Shown here one piece after another: positions 1 through 11,713 of a DNA stretch of 64,000 nt. Each line of letters starts with the position of its first letter. Position 1 is the stretch's first letter. Both the position numbers and the translations under genes were made by a program. The stretch spans positions 748,581 through 812,580 of the forward strand of contig BDGG01000013.1 in NCBI GenBank assembly GCA_001949185.1, read 5' to 3'. Below the pieces are notes generated by a model. The model was not told where the DNA came from. It saw nothing but the letters and a program-made list of their open reading frames with translations, and searched no databases. This DNA comes from Ramazzottius varieornatus (Eukaryota; Tardigrada; Eutardigrada; Parachela; Ramazzottiidae).

Positions 1-8
1 TCTTACAG

Positions 9-620
9 ATGACAGAACATCTGACGTCCAAGGTAATTTTACGTTTCAGCGACATTGACGAAAGTTCGAAAGAAGAGAAGCCTGAAATTGTGATGGAGTA
101 CAACCGAACGAAAGCCGGGGTAGACACTCTGGACCAGCTCACCGGAAACTACAGTTGTCGACGTAAGACCAGTCGTTGGCCGATGGCATTGTTTTACGAC
201 ATTCTGGACATCTCAGCGCTCGATGCGTACATCATATGGTGCGAGATCAACCCTGGTTGGAATTCCACGTTGCCCACCAAACGTCGGATGTTCCTTCAAG
301 ACGTTAGTAAGAAGATGATGCAACGACAGCTCCTGAGACGCTCCACGACGCCTAGTATTAGTTTCAGCATGAAGAAATTCGTATCGACCGTTGTACCACG
401 CGTCCAAGTATCTTCAGATCAAGCAGTAGATGAGATGGCCAACACAAGCAAACCGAAAGCTTTGCAAAAGAAGCCAACTCGCTGTCGATTTTGCCCACGG
501 AGTCTTGGGCGAAGAAGTATCATCACTTGCAGTCTGTGTAGTCTTCATGTTTGTTCTGTCCATAGATCAGCAAAACAGATGGTTTTTTGTCTAGACTGCA
601 GCGAGAAGAAATCTAAATGA
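9..620 (+). CDS. piggyBac transposase, C-terminal part (5' end outside window)
   Basis: This is the C-terminal 203 residues of a piggyBac-family DDE transposase (PGBD type), a nuclear cut-and-paste enzyme that targets TTAA. The run NRTKAGVDTLDQL near residue 32 is the conserved stretch holding the last catalytic aspartate, followed by the usual C..R.T.RWP segment. The end (about residues 158-200) is a cysteine-rich finger with CxxC pairs (CRFC, CSLC, CSVH, CLDC), as in the family's C-terminal DNA-binding domain. The sequence just before position 9 ends in TTACAG, so this is probably the last exon. No frame break is seen in the part present, but the N-terminal half lies outside the window, so activity cannot be judged. 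I could not find a convincing piggyBac terminal repeat downstream. Confidence 0.85.
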   Translation: MTEHLTSKVILRFSDIDESSKEEKPEIVMEYNRTKAGVDTLDQLTGNYSCRRKTSRWPMALFYDILDISALDAYIIWCEINPGWNSTLPTKRRMFLQDVSKKMMQRQLLRRSTTPSISFSMKKFVSTVVPRVQVSSDQAVDEMANTSKPKALQKKPTRCRFCPRSLGRRSIITCSLCSLHVCSVHRSAKQMVFCLDCSEKKSK

Positions 621-1189
621 AATCGAATATCAAAGTAAATCTACTGCATCATTACCCAGGTCAACTGGCGGTACACAGTGTTGTTTCCATATGGTATCGT
701 TCGCCACTTCACGTGGGTGTATTTTGATTGGTCGCTTTGTACCGCCCCCCTTCTCTCGACCAGTTAAAACGGTGCGCAAGTGAGTTGTACCCTTGGTATT
801 CTAACAGCATGAAATCGCGTGGTGCTCAGAGTGTTAAGGAGGCTTTTCGTCAGCCAGCTCTTAAGTAAAAATTTGGTCAAAACCGAAATATTCTCTCGAA
901 TTTTTCAGAAAGCTGCTAGCCAGTTCACGTCTTTTTTAAATGGAAGCGACAAAGTTTCTGAAAGCAAACGCGAAAATTTGAGACGAAAAGGTTCAACAGA
1001 AGTCATTCCGCAAGGCTTTTGGGGTGCACCAAGCAACCGGGGTACCCCCTTGGTCGTTTAAGTGTTAAACACCGCGGGCAACATTTTGACGTGTTGCACT
1101 TCGAAATAAAAATTACCCCGTGTTTTGTTTTTGGTAGAGTATGGGTCGTATTTATGACTAAAATCTCGGGGCTCCAGGGCCCGGAAAAA
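621..1189. other. non-coding, nothing recognised
   Basis: No recognisable gene follows the piggyBac stop. TTAA tetranucleotides occur near 768 and 1059, but no matching piggyBac inverted terminal repeat is attached to either. Short open frames here have no family features. Confidence 0.5.
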
Positions 1190-1870
1190 CCATGTGTTGG
1201 CGTTATTGCACGTGTGTTAAACGAAGCAGGAGTCGCTCCAGGTCCGAAGTGTGGAAATGGGAGAAATTGTGAAATGAGCCCTAAGCTAAAGGTCTTGTGG
1301 CTAGAGCATCACTCAATCAGCAGTCAGCATGTCCGCTGATTTTCTTACCATGGGACCTTCATGTGAGGCCCGCTTCACAATCTCGCCCACTACTACACTT
1401 CGGACCCGATGCGACGCCTGGTACGTTGGCGTACACTGGCTCACTGGGCACACCCCCGTCTTCGTTCAAAAATACATAACTTATCTGGACATCCCTACCT
1501 CCGCTCGAAAATCCATAACTTGCTTCGTTGACGACCGATTTCGATATTTCCAAAACTCTTGAATAGATTAATGTTTTTTCTTTACGATCACGTAACTTTT
1601 ATGCGACCTGAACAACAGATCAACTGGCAGCAATCGGCCTACGAACCTCTAAGACGGCCTTGTTTTCGGCACCGTTCTGGGGTTGCCAGCCAGCAACTAC
1701 CGCAGCACACTTCTCCCTTCAGATAGCGCCATTATCGGTCGCATAAGAGTTACGTGATCGTAAAGAAGAAACATTAATCTATTCAAAAGTATTGGAAATG
1801 TCGAAATCGGTCGTCGACGAAGCAAGTTATGGACTTTTGAACGGAGGTAGGGATGCCCAGATACTTATGA
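1190..1870. repeat. nested inverted-repeat (foldback) DNA, MITE-like
   Basis: Two inverted pairs are visible. The outer one joins about 1465-1610 with 1745-1868 (both carry a block ending in a CGTAAAGAA.AAACATTAATC type sequence, in opposite orientation). A second joins about 1225-1285 with 1365-1440, around the shared block GGTCCGAAGTGT. The core between the first pair (TCAACTGGCAG ... GCCTTGTTTTCGGC) matches the core of the element at 27412-27994, so both belong to one family. This copy is rearranged: the left arm carries an internal duplication and no clean target duplication was found. Translations on the two strands resemble each other only because the DNA is inverted. Confidence 0.7.
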
Positions 1871-2211
1871 GCGACAGTGTAATGCTCCGTGTACAAAAGA
1901 TCGTAGTGCGTTTGGCTACTGACCAACAGCAAGAGCGATTGTTGGGATCAATTCGATGTGGCCGACGTCCAGTAGCACGATTGTGAAGCGTGCGAAAAAT
2001 CGGTTCAAAGGTACAAACCGAAGAGGTCATGTCTAAAAGCGTGGCTGTATGGCATAGGGCGCTGCATACGGCGCAGCTTGATTATGCAAGAAGGCCGCAG
2101 GTTTTCGGTTCCATAATGAAAAACAGGAATGAGCAAAGAAAGGTACACTATCAACAAAAGTCAGAGAAGAACGTCGGTGATTCGGCAGCACGAGATGAGT
2201 GGCTTTAGTCG
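1871..2211. other. non-coding spacer
   Basis: Between the foldback DNA and the 3' end of the GPCR. No repeat boundary or gene seen. Confidence 0.4.
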
Positions 2212-3378
2212 TTACGACAAAGGTCGCCGTCGCAGGGTGCGCAACACGGCTTCCCGTAGACGTCTGAGCGCCAAAGTAAAGCATATTGGATCCGCGATGG
2301 TTTCGAGTAAGAGCAAGATATTCGCTGCCTGTTCGACAACCGGCCAGTTCACCCTCATGTATGAAATGACGGTGTAGTAAACAAGGGAAGGTGTCCAAAA
2401 GACCATCATGGTTAAAGTCATCAAAGTTAGCAGTACGAACCCACCACGACGGTTTCTGCGACCCTTCTTCCTTTGCACATCAGGAGCCGTTTCAGAGACC
2501 TGCTTGGAGCTTTCTGCTGGAGCACCCGTCGGGTCATTAGTAGCCCTCCTGAGTCGTCCGACAGTCAGCGACGTAGCATTGGCTTGGTTCGAAACGGTGT
2601 TCCGCGCTTTTAGAGACTTGTACGCAATATAGGGGTACGAGCAGATTATGAGGAGTACCGGAATCTTAAACAAACACCACTCCATAGCCGTCGTCGATGC
2701 CAGCTGTGCCATAGGATTGATGAAACAACCATACTCTGTTGGCATACGGTAGTACAGGGCATCAGCGATGAGACCTGGCAGGAAGAACGCGTGCACGTAG
2801 ATCCAAATGAAGACACAAAGTCCAATTGAAAGCCTCTTCTTGTGGTAATTGCGGTAGGTGACAGGGCTCGTTACAGCCCAGATGCGGTTCATAGTAATGA
2901 GGAGGTGTGAGCAGACCATCACTGCTTGGATGGATAAACCGTAGATGAAGACGGTACACGCGGTAGAGCCCAGCCACCAGTACGACCGGAGGTAATTGGC
3001 AATGTTCAGCGGCATTTGGATAAAGGTTTGAACGAGGTTGGTGAGCAGCAAATTGACGATGTAGACGTTGAAAGCTGTCTTTAGGTGAGAATCCCGAGCA
3101 ATCACGTATAAAACCACGCCGTTCAGAACGGTGGAAAGTAGCATGATGATCAGAAAGCAGACTGGTACAGCAGACCAAGATGCCGATTCTAGTTTCGGTC
3201 CCCAGCTCGTGGCGTTAGGAGTGAAGTTTCCAATGGGTCCATTGGTGAAATTGTCGGCCAGATTTAGGCTTATCCCTTGCGGGAACCATAATACGGAAGT
3301 ATTCAGACGCATGGTAGACATCGAGGAAGTTATGCATACCGTGCTATGACTGACGATAAATTTTGAGCTTAGCTCCAT
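2212..3378 (-). CDS. class A (rhodopsin-type) G-protein-coupled receptor, intronless
   Basis: A 388-residue single-exon protein with a glycosylatable N-terminus (several NxS/T sites in residues 1-60) and seven hydrophobic segments. TM1 is near residues 70-95 with the N of GNxV-like NGVVLYV; TM2 has NLLLTN; TM3 starts at the disulfide-type C (STACTVF). The DRY position reads NRIWA, with the acidic residue replaced, TM4 carries a W, TM6 has the FWTP form of CWxP, and TM7 reads ADPICF instead of NPxxY. Loop 3 is long and basic, so G-protein coupling is plausible. Such NRxxA receptors without DRY are orphan types, and no ligand can be inferred. The first ATG is used; two internal ATGs lie within 25 residues. 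A broken relative lies at 15380-16229 (strand +). Confidence 0.85.
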   Translation of the reverse strand: MELSSKFIVSHSTVCITSSMSTMRLNTSVLWFPQGISLNLADNFTNGPIGNFTPNATSWGPKLESASWSAVPVCFLIIMLLSTVLNGVVLYVIARDSHLKTAFNVYIVNLLLTNLVQTFIQMPLNIANYLRSYWWLGSTACTVFIYGLSIQAVMVCSHLLITMNRIWAVTSPVTYRNYHKKRLSIGLCVFIWIYVHAFFLPGLIADALYYRMPTEYGCFINPMAQLASTTAMEWCLFKIPVLLIICSYPYIAYKSLKARNTVSNQANATSLTVGRLRRATNDPTGAPAESSKQVSETAPDVQRKKGRRNRRGGFVLLTLMTLTMMVFWTPSLVYYTVISYMRVNWPVVEQAANILLLLETIADPICFTLALRRLREAVLRTLRRRPLS

Positions 3379-4289
3379 CAGCTTGGCTCTACGAGCCGCA
3401 GCACTTCGCTAGCGCCCGTCAATTACGGGCTCCAGGAAGCAAGCTTCCGGGCTGCCGGAGTGTGGCCTGGTACATGGCAGGATTGTTCAACGGTGTCTTA
3501 CTTCACAACACTGTGCAGTGCTTCTAGCGCTTCATCTAACGCGACAGGTACTCTTTTCTCACAGCATACCCAGTCTGGCTGGGTCAGTCATACAGCAAGA
3601 CAAAGAAAGCGACCCCTGTACCGTAGCTCCGCAGTAGGAAACTAATGGTCGGGAGTAAGCATCTCCTGACTTTCGTTCTATTCAACCTCTCCGCCGATTC
3701 AGATTTCAGATAAGCACAGAAATGCAGGAAGTATTGGACCGTAAGGAAAAGGTGGCGCTGTGTGATACTAATGAACTACTTTCAAACTCCGAGTGCTACC
3801 GGCCCGTGTTCAATTAACGGACCACTGCCTCGAAGCTGGCCACATTGTCTGGGGCATAATGGACGCTTCTCGAACATACCACGCCTGGCGAAGTCTCCCT
3901 CTGCTCCGGGTCCGTTTGCAAAGGACTCATTTCCCAAGAAAACAGCGAACACGATATGCTATCACTGTGTTGACGTACACCTGTTGTGCTAGTCAGAGGT
4001 ACAAAGCCACTCAACGATTTTCTAAATTGCATTTCTCTCTGAGTCGTATTTCCGAGTTTCCAGCCCCATTAGTATACGGAAAATCTATCAGAATTCGAGT
4101 AGTTGGGTGATGGCTCCGGATGACAGCAGCACACACAACAATATGTGCATGAATATGTACAAGGAAATCTTTGTGAGCAGAAAAATTCAAAATGGAGTTT
4201 GGATGAAAGAAATGCAGAGCAAAATATGCAATGGCCTAAGAAAAAGAACCATCTTGAATACTTTATACCTATGTAATACGGTTGCGCAT
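3379..4289. other. intergenic, upstream of the GPCR
   Basis: About 0.9 kb upstream of the GPCR start. It holds small open frames with no family features and no clear repeat. It presumably contains the receptor's promoter, but no specific site could be identified. Confidence 0.4.
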
Positions 4290-4746
4290 GGCTCCGCATG
4301 CTACCCGCGCTACCTAAATACTCCGCATACTACCTTAATTCTACTGTAAGCTACGCACCACCATAGTGATCCGCGTACTACCTTTCGCCGCACTCTTATT
4401 CCACGTACTGTACTACGTATAGTTTAATGTCGGGTGTTTGTCTAAACGTTAATTCTCATCACTATTCTGTGACTTGGTCCGATTCCGCCGCCGCGCGCTC
4501 CTCTTTTCGCGCTGTAATGACACCTTCCGTATTTCTTCGATAATTTCGAGTTAGAGACAGAACGCCAGCTGACGGACGAGGCAGCGGCCATATTTTCCCA
4601 GATTTTAGCGTTATGTAGTGCGCAGAGTAAGTCGCATTGTCAATACCGTCAGTTATTAAAAGGTAGTAGGCGAAGGTTTTGGTGGTGTGAAATCTCCAAA
4701 TGGAAGTATGCGAGGCATTTAGGTAGTGCGGGCAGCATGCGGAGCC
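4290..4746. repeat. MITE-like element with terminal inverted repeats
   Basis: The ends are imperfect inverted repeats: GGCTCCGCATGCTACCCGC at 4290 and its inverse at the right end (GGAGCC at 4741-4746). The similarity continues inward through an ACTACCT.AAAT block and an ACTACCTTT.CGCC block. The inside is non-coding. Flanking bases do not give a convincing target duplication, so the superfamily is unassigned. Confidence 0.65.
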
Positions 4747-5367
4747 GAATACCGAATACTGTTGATACTGTTAATACTGTTGATAATTTCACTCAGTGTA
4801 AAGAAATCCCCGAGTTGATGACCATGTATCATACTCAGGCTACGCGCTCTGTAGGGCGACAAAGATTTTCTGGCAAGATCGACAATCGCATCCTTATAGG
4901 GAGCTTTCCACTGTTTTGACGCACAATGCCCCGAGAATGTGCATTAGCAAGTCATGCAGGTATGGTAGGGTGAGGTTTGTGCTCATGTCTTTTGCAGAAA
5001 GCAGGGACCCGGAAGTCAGCCGGACAAAGCTTGTATGACTCACCATCATTTGCGGAAGTGCACACCGAGTCTGATTAATTGAGGTAGATAAGGTATCAGT
5101 AACGGCTTTGTTGTTGACAGGAGTATCTACCCTTCCGTACGATAAGTGGTCGCGCATTCGGTATGTTGGGTCTGTGAAGAACGCAATTTAAGAAATTCAA
5201 TGGAAATTGTGACCAAATGTGACCAAACACCTCAGAACAAAACTAATTCTTGAATATGTTTCCACCCAGCACTTTTATGAGCCTATCAATCTGCAACCGT
5301 ACTTGAAAATAGTCGAGCTGACATTCCTCTCATCAAAATCTTGTTTCCTGTACCTGGACACAGAAAA
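4747..5367. other. non-coding DNA upstream of the kinase gene, with a short tandem repeat
   Basis: A few degenerate units of a 9-base motif (ATACTGTTG/ATACTGTTA) lie near 4757-4785. The rest up to the kinase start holds nothing recognisable. Confidence 0.4.
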
Positions 5368-8300
5368 ATGGGCGCTCGGACTTCGCAGTTGCAGTCGGGC
5401 AGGGGGACCAATTCATCTAAGCCGTTACCCGTGCGGATGAATACGCTTCGACAAATAAAGGCAGCGCCTGAGGTCATTCCTTCACATAGCCACTTACCTA
5501 CTCCTGACTATTCAAAGGAGTCGAGTTCGCAGCCAGCGGAAGACCTTACCCCATCACTAGCCGCCGAACTGTTGGAGCTACTCCTTGACACAAATGCAGT
5601 GCGTCATGAGAAAGTTATCAGTCTGCTTCAAAGTTCCCGACCCGACCTCACTCTGGACGCTTCTGGACTGAAACCCATCCACGTCGCGGTTGTGACTGGA
5701 AACATGGAGCTGCTTCGACAGGTCCTCGAAACACGAGGAACGGACGCGAACGCTCGGGCAGCGGGTCTGACAGCGCTACACCTGGCTGCTCAGTATCTGA
5801 ACCCTGCTGCTGTCCGAGAACTGCTCAACCACCCGCTCACCCATATCAACTCACAAACAACCCTTGAGCAACAGACGCCGTTGATGGTGGCGTTGTCAAC
5901 TGATCATAAAGGCCCGGATGAGGATCGGCTGGAAATTATTCAAACGATCCTGGAGAACGAGCAATGTCATCTGGACCAGCAAGATACCGATGGGTGGATT
6001 GCCCTGACGTACGCTGCGAGAACAGGAAATTGGGACGCAGGATGGTTACTGTTGGCTGAGGAACGCTCGCAAGTTTACACAATCGATCAACTGTTGAATG
6101 CTTGTCGCGTTGCCTATCTGAGTGGAAACGAAGCTTTTTGTGATATTTTGATGCAGAGCATAACCGATGGACAACGAGCGGAAATACGAAAGAAAATTAC
6201 AGCATTGAAGGGTAAAACTTTTGAATACGAATAGCGAGAAAACTGTGGCCGAACTTTTCGAGTATTCGAGCTTTTCGCAGAGAACTGCCACACGACTCCA
6301 CTATTACGAAGCTTATTGAAAGATGCCCAGCAATGGCTAGAGCCAAGCGGGCCTACAGTGGAGAACCATCCGTCTTGGGACAATCAAGATCAGCTCCTAC
6401 AAGTAGGAAGTATCGTCCTACTTCATCCTGACAAGGTCGCTGTGAGAAAGCTCCAAAAAGACATCGGTGGCTGGCTGGACAGTCTGGAGAATGTGTCGGG
6501 ACAGCGTGGGATTGTAAGAAGTATCAGCCAGGACGGAGTACTCGCTGTCGACTTTGGGTATTTCCGCCTGGTCACTAGCGACAACGACAACCGGCTAAGA
6601 TATGTCAACCCGAAAGTGGTGAAAAGACTGTCTCAAGGTAGAGCCGTCAACAATAAGCGTCCTAATTCTCCAAAGCGGAGCGTTAATGTGATGAAGTTGC
6701 AGACGACTACAATACTCATGACATCGATGGAACTATGATGAGCGCTGGAGACGTTGTTCGCCTGTTTTCTGATCGAGAAACTGTGGCGCAGTGTCAAAGT
6801 AGATTTGGTGACTACGACAGCAACATGGACCAACTGCTCGGTCAGCCTGGTGTGCTGAAGTACTATGATCACAAATGCGATCCTGTTGTCGTCATTGCCG
6901 GTCAGGAGTGGCTAATAGATGCACAAGCTCTACGCAAAGTTACCACCGGTAATCGCGCACGTCTACCTTACGGAATGTGCTCAACTATTTATATCAAGCC
7001 AGTTGACTGAGTAGTACCTTCTTGCTATAGTTGAATGCGCCGACGGGAAACTGGCCCAGGTTGGAAGCCGTCTTGACCTCTCGTCCAACAAATCGACGTT
7101 CAAACACCTCCAGTCATCCGAAGTGTATGGTGGATGGAATGAAAAGATGGTGACAGTACTTGGAAAAGAAGGCGTGGTCACACATATTGGCTGTAGTTGT
7201 TATGTCATCACCGCCAGACCGGACTGTTTCCTTACTGTCCGTGTTGGGCACGTGGAAATGGATGTCAATCCCAAATTGTTGACCGTAACAAGCGACGATG
7301 ACAAGACCCTTATAAGACTACCTCAAAATGGCGTTGGCGTTCACAGTCACAGAGACCAACCACAGTACCGGGATCTCGGCCAAAAGGGCAGTTCTCATCC
7401 GGAATCCGACCAGAAAAGCTGGCCCACTTATGACAGTTTTTCACAGAGCGGAGAAGAAGACGCCGTTGATAAGAGAATATCAAGGCAAAATTCCGGGAAG
7501 CCAGTGCTCAACCTGCAGAATGGATCTGATGCAGAAAACGATGGTGAAATAAATTCGACCGTCAAGCTGCCACTGGCAACGTCCCTGTCTGTATCCAGCG
7601 AGGACTCGAAAGTCTCATCTGTGATGTCCCAACTGCAGAGTAAGCCACAGTAATTTCTCAAGAGAGGGTATACCGGTTTTCCGCACCGAAGTCCGACGAC
7701 TCGAGTCCCATGTCTGTTGCTTGCAGGTTACGCCAAAACTATACCGTTTGATCAGCTGAAAGAGTGGACAAAAATTGGCGCCGGTGGGTTCGCCACCGTC
7801 TATCGAGTAAGATGGAACGCGGCCTACTGCGCTGTCAAAGTTATCAAGATGGATAACATGAAAGACATGCAAGGGAACACAGATGGCGAAGTGGCTGCAT
7901 CGTACGATATTTGGAGCGAAGCAAAGTTTCACAGCCAGTTTATGCATCCACACATTGTGCAGTTCCTGGGCGTCGCCTTCAATCCATCTGACCCCGTTCA
8001 GATGAACGCTTACATGGTCATGCGCTTCGTCGATGGGTACAACCTCGACAAGGCCATATTCAAAAGGAAAGTGGTAAGGAATTTCATGTTTCCAAGAAAG
8101 GCTATCTCGGGTCGTACAGTAGAAAGTTTCGTTTTCTAGCCGATGACAAGAAGAGAAAAAGTCGATATAACATTGCAAATCGCCGATGCAATACGGTATC
8201 TTCACGAAGACGCTCATGTTATCCATAAGGACATCAAACCACAAAACATACTGGTAAGTGTGTTTGTTCAGCAATGGTATGAATAACTGTATTACAGTTG

Positions 8301-8778
8301 GTTGTTTGCTGTGTAGATTGATAAATACAGCAAGCAAGCATACGTCACGGACTTCGGTATCAGTAATGCCTACCACGACACTCCAATACAGACAATGCTT
8401 GCCTTGTATACTAAAGACGCCTGTGGTTCTGTACCCTACATGGCTCCCGAGCTGGTCATTGTGTCGAAGCGCAACAGCATGTACCGCAGGCCGACACCGA
8501 AATCTGACATCTGGTCGTTGGGAGCCACCTTGGTCGAGCTCTTCACCGAAAAGCACTTGTATGGTGCGGAGAACCCCGACTTACATACTCTACTCAACTT
8601 CAAGCAGGATCAGACACTACCGAAAGCGATGGTGGAAGCTCCCGAGCATTTGAAGAGAGTTCTCCAGCCTTGTCTAGACAAGCAACCAGACAAACGACCG
8701 AGCGCCTCAAAACTTCTCAACATGCTGGACGAGCACGAGAAAGCCATGCTGAATGGTGGCGAAGAGTCCGATGTGTAG
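5368..8778 (+). CDS. ankyrin-repeat / Mind-bomb SH3-repeat / protein-kinase fusion protein
   Basis: Seven exons rebuilt by eye: 5368-6211, 6281-6637, 6703-6948, 7031-7639, 7727-8073, 8140-8253, 8317-8778. All introns are GT-AG of 63-87 bp and phases agree, giving 992 aa. Residues about 100-270 are ankyrin repeats (LKPIHVAVVTGNMELL; LTALHLAAQYLN). About 318-570 hold three Mind-bomb-type SH3_15 repeats (GGWLDSLENVSGQRGIVRSI; GQPGVL; YGGWNEKMVTVLGKEGVV). After a Ser-rich linker, residues 690-985 form a kinase: GAGGFATVY loop, AVKVI lysine, HKDIKPQN catalytic loop (HRD Arg replaced by Lys), TDFG, MAPEL, and a terminal DKRPSASKLL helix. The ATG at 5368 is preferred; it gives an N-terminal MGARTS that fits N-myristoylation. 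A cytosolic signalling or adaptor kinase is inferred; no RING is seen. Confidence 0.88.
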
Positions 8779-8974
8779 AGGTAGTTCTGTTCTGTGATCA
8801 TATCGCCATTTGAAAGGGAAGCCATCGGAGTTTCACTAGTAGTACCTATTATACGTGTAAACAAGTCATTACTCGGTCAACGCGCTCAAAAGGGCATTTG
8901 CTTTATTCAAACAAATAAATTTTTCTTCAAAAGAAGACCACAATGAAACAGGAGACTAAATCAAAATCAACAAG

Positions 8975-9540
8975 TTACGTGGACACGGTTCTTCCCTTCC
9001 CAAGATTCAAAACGTAAAATATTTCTTCGAGTCCTTTGGTCTCCTTCGCAGTACCCATAGCACAAAAAGCATTACCTCGCTGTATGTCAAGAGACCAGCG
9101 CTGTTTGAAATATCGAAGAGATCTAGTCTCAAAAGAAAACTCAACAAGCTTCTTCCCGATCGCGTTGATCAATTCCGTCGCTGCAGGTCCCCAAGATCCG
9201 GAAGTCTCGAATCCCAAAGGAACGAAGAGGTACTGTGAAGCGATGCCTTGGTATTTCTGGATCTTTCTCTCTTCCGCGTCTTCGGCGGCAGCTCTCACCT
9301 TCTCGCTTGTCTTTCCGACGTAGGACTTCGCCAATGCATCTACCACAGTCACATCCCAAACTAATTCCTTCTCATTCTTCCAAGGTATCATGGTCTTTCC
9401 ATCAGGTCTCAGTCCATCGTCCCGCGAATGTCCTAGTGGTTCCAGAACCGCCGGAACTTGTGCTGAAACGAGGGCTCTTCGCACCGACTCCTTCAGACTA
9501 GCGTGCCTACTGTGGCGTCCCGCGCTCTTTAGACAGCTCA
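8975..9540 (-). pseudogene. retroelement polyprotein C-terminal fragment
   Basis: The frame reads through about 9540-8975 and contains RDDGLRPDGKT, WDVTVVDALAKSYV, KYQ..ASQYLFVPLGFET, GPAA..LI..IGKKL and LDIQRGNAF. I recognise this arrangement from the C-terminal region after the reverse transcriptase in many invertebrate retroelement ORFs (RPDG...WD.TVVD...F.FVP...ET.G....IQRGNA). No reverse-transcriptase motif is present upstream on this strand, so it is a 5'-truncated fragment. The exact clade cannot be given from this piece. It sits about 200 bp downstream of the kinase gene, tail to tail. Confidence 0.5.
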
Positions 9541-10386
9541 GACGCGCTCAAAACTACTTGCTGCTCTCTACCGAATATCGCGATTACAGAAATCTTTTTC
9601 GTCTCCAGTGAGAAGTCCAAATACAGTATAAGCCATGAAAGTTCCTACTAATAGCAACCAGCGAGCGGCTACAGCCATAGTTATGATCGTGTTAGATCCG
9701 AACCACGAAAACCTCACGCATGTTACTGCTGATCCAGACCGTTTCTTTCACGAATTTTGTTTCTTTCACGAATTTATAGCCAAGCGATCATCAGTAAAGG
9801 ACCCGGTTTGGACTACCTTAAATTTCAACGGTAAACCTAGTTTTGGAGGAAGGCTGTTTATTCTGCAAAAGTAGATAAGAATGGACCGTACGCCCCACTC
9901 GGTCCAGCAGTGAATACGAAACCGGTGGTCCAGCCGAACCCAGTTTCCGGTATCTCGGACCCGATGAATGTTCTGGCCGATCATGGTTTCCTGTTCGCAG
10001 TGGTGGACAAGCATACCAAAACTACAGTTCTCCTGGACAGAGTTGTCCAGTTGTAGACCTGTGAATCGATAAGCGGAACCATCATCCAGCTAACATTCGT
10101 TCTTACCTGTGAGCTGTATCGCTTGACTAATGACCGGAAAAATACTTCGTACCGGTGACTTTATTTGAATTTCATGGTTCTTGCGGTGCCCGGAGTCCAG
10201 TCTGAGACCAGCAAGCATTCTGTTCAGCTACCCGTACCCCTTTCTGGTGAAAGGTAGTTTTCTAACGTGAAAGCAGACATCTCATCGCACAGAAGGCCTT
10301 CGTCTATAAAGTTTGACATGCCATTTAATCGGCGAGCTCATTCCGCCGAGCTAATTTCACCGAGGCTTATCTCGTCCAGCAGAAAA
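9541..10386. other. intergenic
   Basis: No gene or repeat boundary recognised between the retroelement fragment and the 3' end of the chitin deacetylase. Confidence 0.4.
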
Positions 10387-11672
10387 CTAAATCTCTGGCT
10401 TCGCGCATTGCCATGGTTGAAAGCTGTACAAGTTTTCTAACGGTGTCGGTTGCTGCATCCATTTCAAGGCTTGATAGATCGATACGAACCAAACGTCGCC
10501 CAACTTCAGTGCTTTGTCCATGAAATTGGACAGGGCATTCTGCCTGTTCCACTTCCCCCAAAACCACGCCGCGTGAGCCGATAGCAGGTACGGCGCTCGA
10601 TTAGTGCTGTAGTGCTTCAGGAAATTATCCCAGAAGATCTTGGTCAGCCCTTCAGTGTCTTCCGGCATGACACAAGCGTCATACATCGAGCATTTAATAC
10701 CTCCTAGTCCCACGACACCCGTCATCGGTACTTCCCACAGCCCAGGATATCGGTATTTGGGACATGTACCATAGCAAGAGTGTGGAATGGGATTATCCAA
10801 TGTGTAGGGCCACATGGGCGGGTCGGTCTGGGGGGAAGGTATGGATGAGTCGTACAGGAAACCATTGCTCCATAACATGTGAAACATGGCGTCGCCACCG
10901 ATTGCCAGAAACGGTGCTCGCATCCCGACAATGTCACTCCGGTTAACACCATTGGCATGGACCATCAAAGCTTGGCCCAAGATTTCATTCCTCCATATTG
11001 TTTCGTTGCATTTTGCGCAGTCTGTATGGCTGTCAATAGAAGAATTTACCGGTAGTGAAGAGTGATTAACGCAAGCGACGAGTGTATTGATAGTCAGATG
11101 AATTACCTCAGGGAATGCGATGCGATCTCATGGCCTCGTTTGTACAACTCTTGTACCATTTTGTAGTCGGTCCACTTGTGTGACAAGAAGACGGTTCCTG
11201 TTATGGGGCATCCGTTTAGATTGGTTCGGTTTCTGGCGAACACCCTCTTCAGAAACTCGAAGTTGCCACCGTTCACTGAATCGTCCCACGTGACCATTAC
11301 AATCTGTGGGGTCTTTTTTGGCGGCAGTCCGTTTGGAATGTTGAGCACGTCGCAGTAGCAATCAGGAAGTTTGCACCGTGATTTATTGCAGTTGCTGTCC
11401 GCGTCGACTAATGGCTTCCGGGTTGGTCGAATTCTTTGCAGCGGTATCGCACTGGACGTGGACGAAGTCTGGCTGGGTAGTGTGGTTGTTTCTGTCTTGT
11501 TTACTGTATCGTGAACAGAAGGAGTAGTCTCTTTGTTCAACTCCATGACCTTCTTCAACTTCCAGACTTTTCGAAGGTTTTGCCATCTTGATAGCAGCAG
11601 CTCATATCTGCTAACCGACGAGTTTCTGTCTTTGATCGGCAGCTCGGATGTTTCTTTATCACTTATGGCCAA
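10387..11672 (-). CDS. chitin deacetylase-like protein (carbohydrate esterase 4)
   Basis: Two exons are clear: 11672-11107 (5' limit uncertain) and 11029-10387, joined across a 77-bp GT-AG intron with matching phase. CE4 enzymes remove acetyl groups from chitin in cuticle or peritrophic matrix. Motif 1 reads TWDDSVN with both aspartates. The splice joins HEIASHSL to SH, giving the metal-binding HSLSH motif. RAPFLAIGGD, the conserved LWEVPMTG stretch, LSAHAAWF and the DVWFVSIYQALKWMQ end all follow arthropod chitin deacetylases in order. The catalytic metal triad (D, H, H) is present. Upstream of CKLPDCYC is a Ser/Thr-rich linker. A signal peptide is missing from these exons, so at least one 5' exon is needed; the chitin-binding exon at 12636-12830 is the best candidate. 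Confidence 0.85.
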
Positions 11673-11713
11673 GATCGTCTCTGCTCCAGCCGGCTTGATT
11701 CTATTGTCCTGTT

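Noticed and set aside
768-1062. TTAA sites after the piggyBac gene as element end
   Set aside because: No inverted terminal repeat could be paired because the left end lies outside the window.
1019-1553. Similar peptides on the two strands (GPKCGNGRNCE and GPKCSSGRDCE)
   Set aside because: They arise from one DNA block present in inverted orientation, not from related genes.
4757-4790. Repeated ATACTGTTG/A units, as a possible CRISPR-like or regulatory array
   Set aside because: Too short and degenerate; a simple tandem repeat in animal DNA.
7615-8556. 313-codon minus-strand frame
   Set aside because: It is antisense to the kinase exons and introns, whose motifs and splice sites are on the plus strand.
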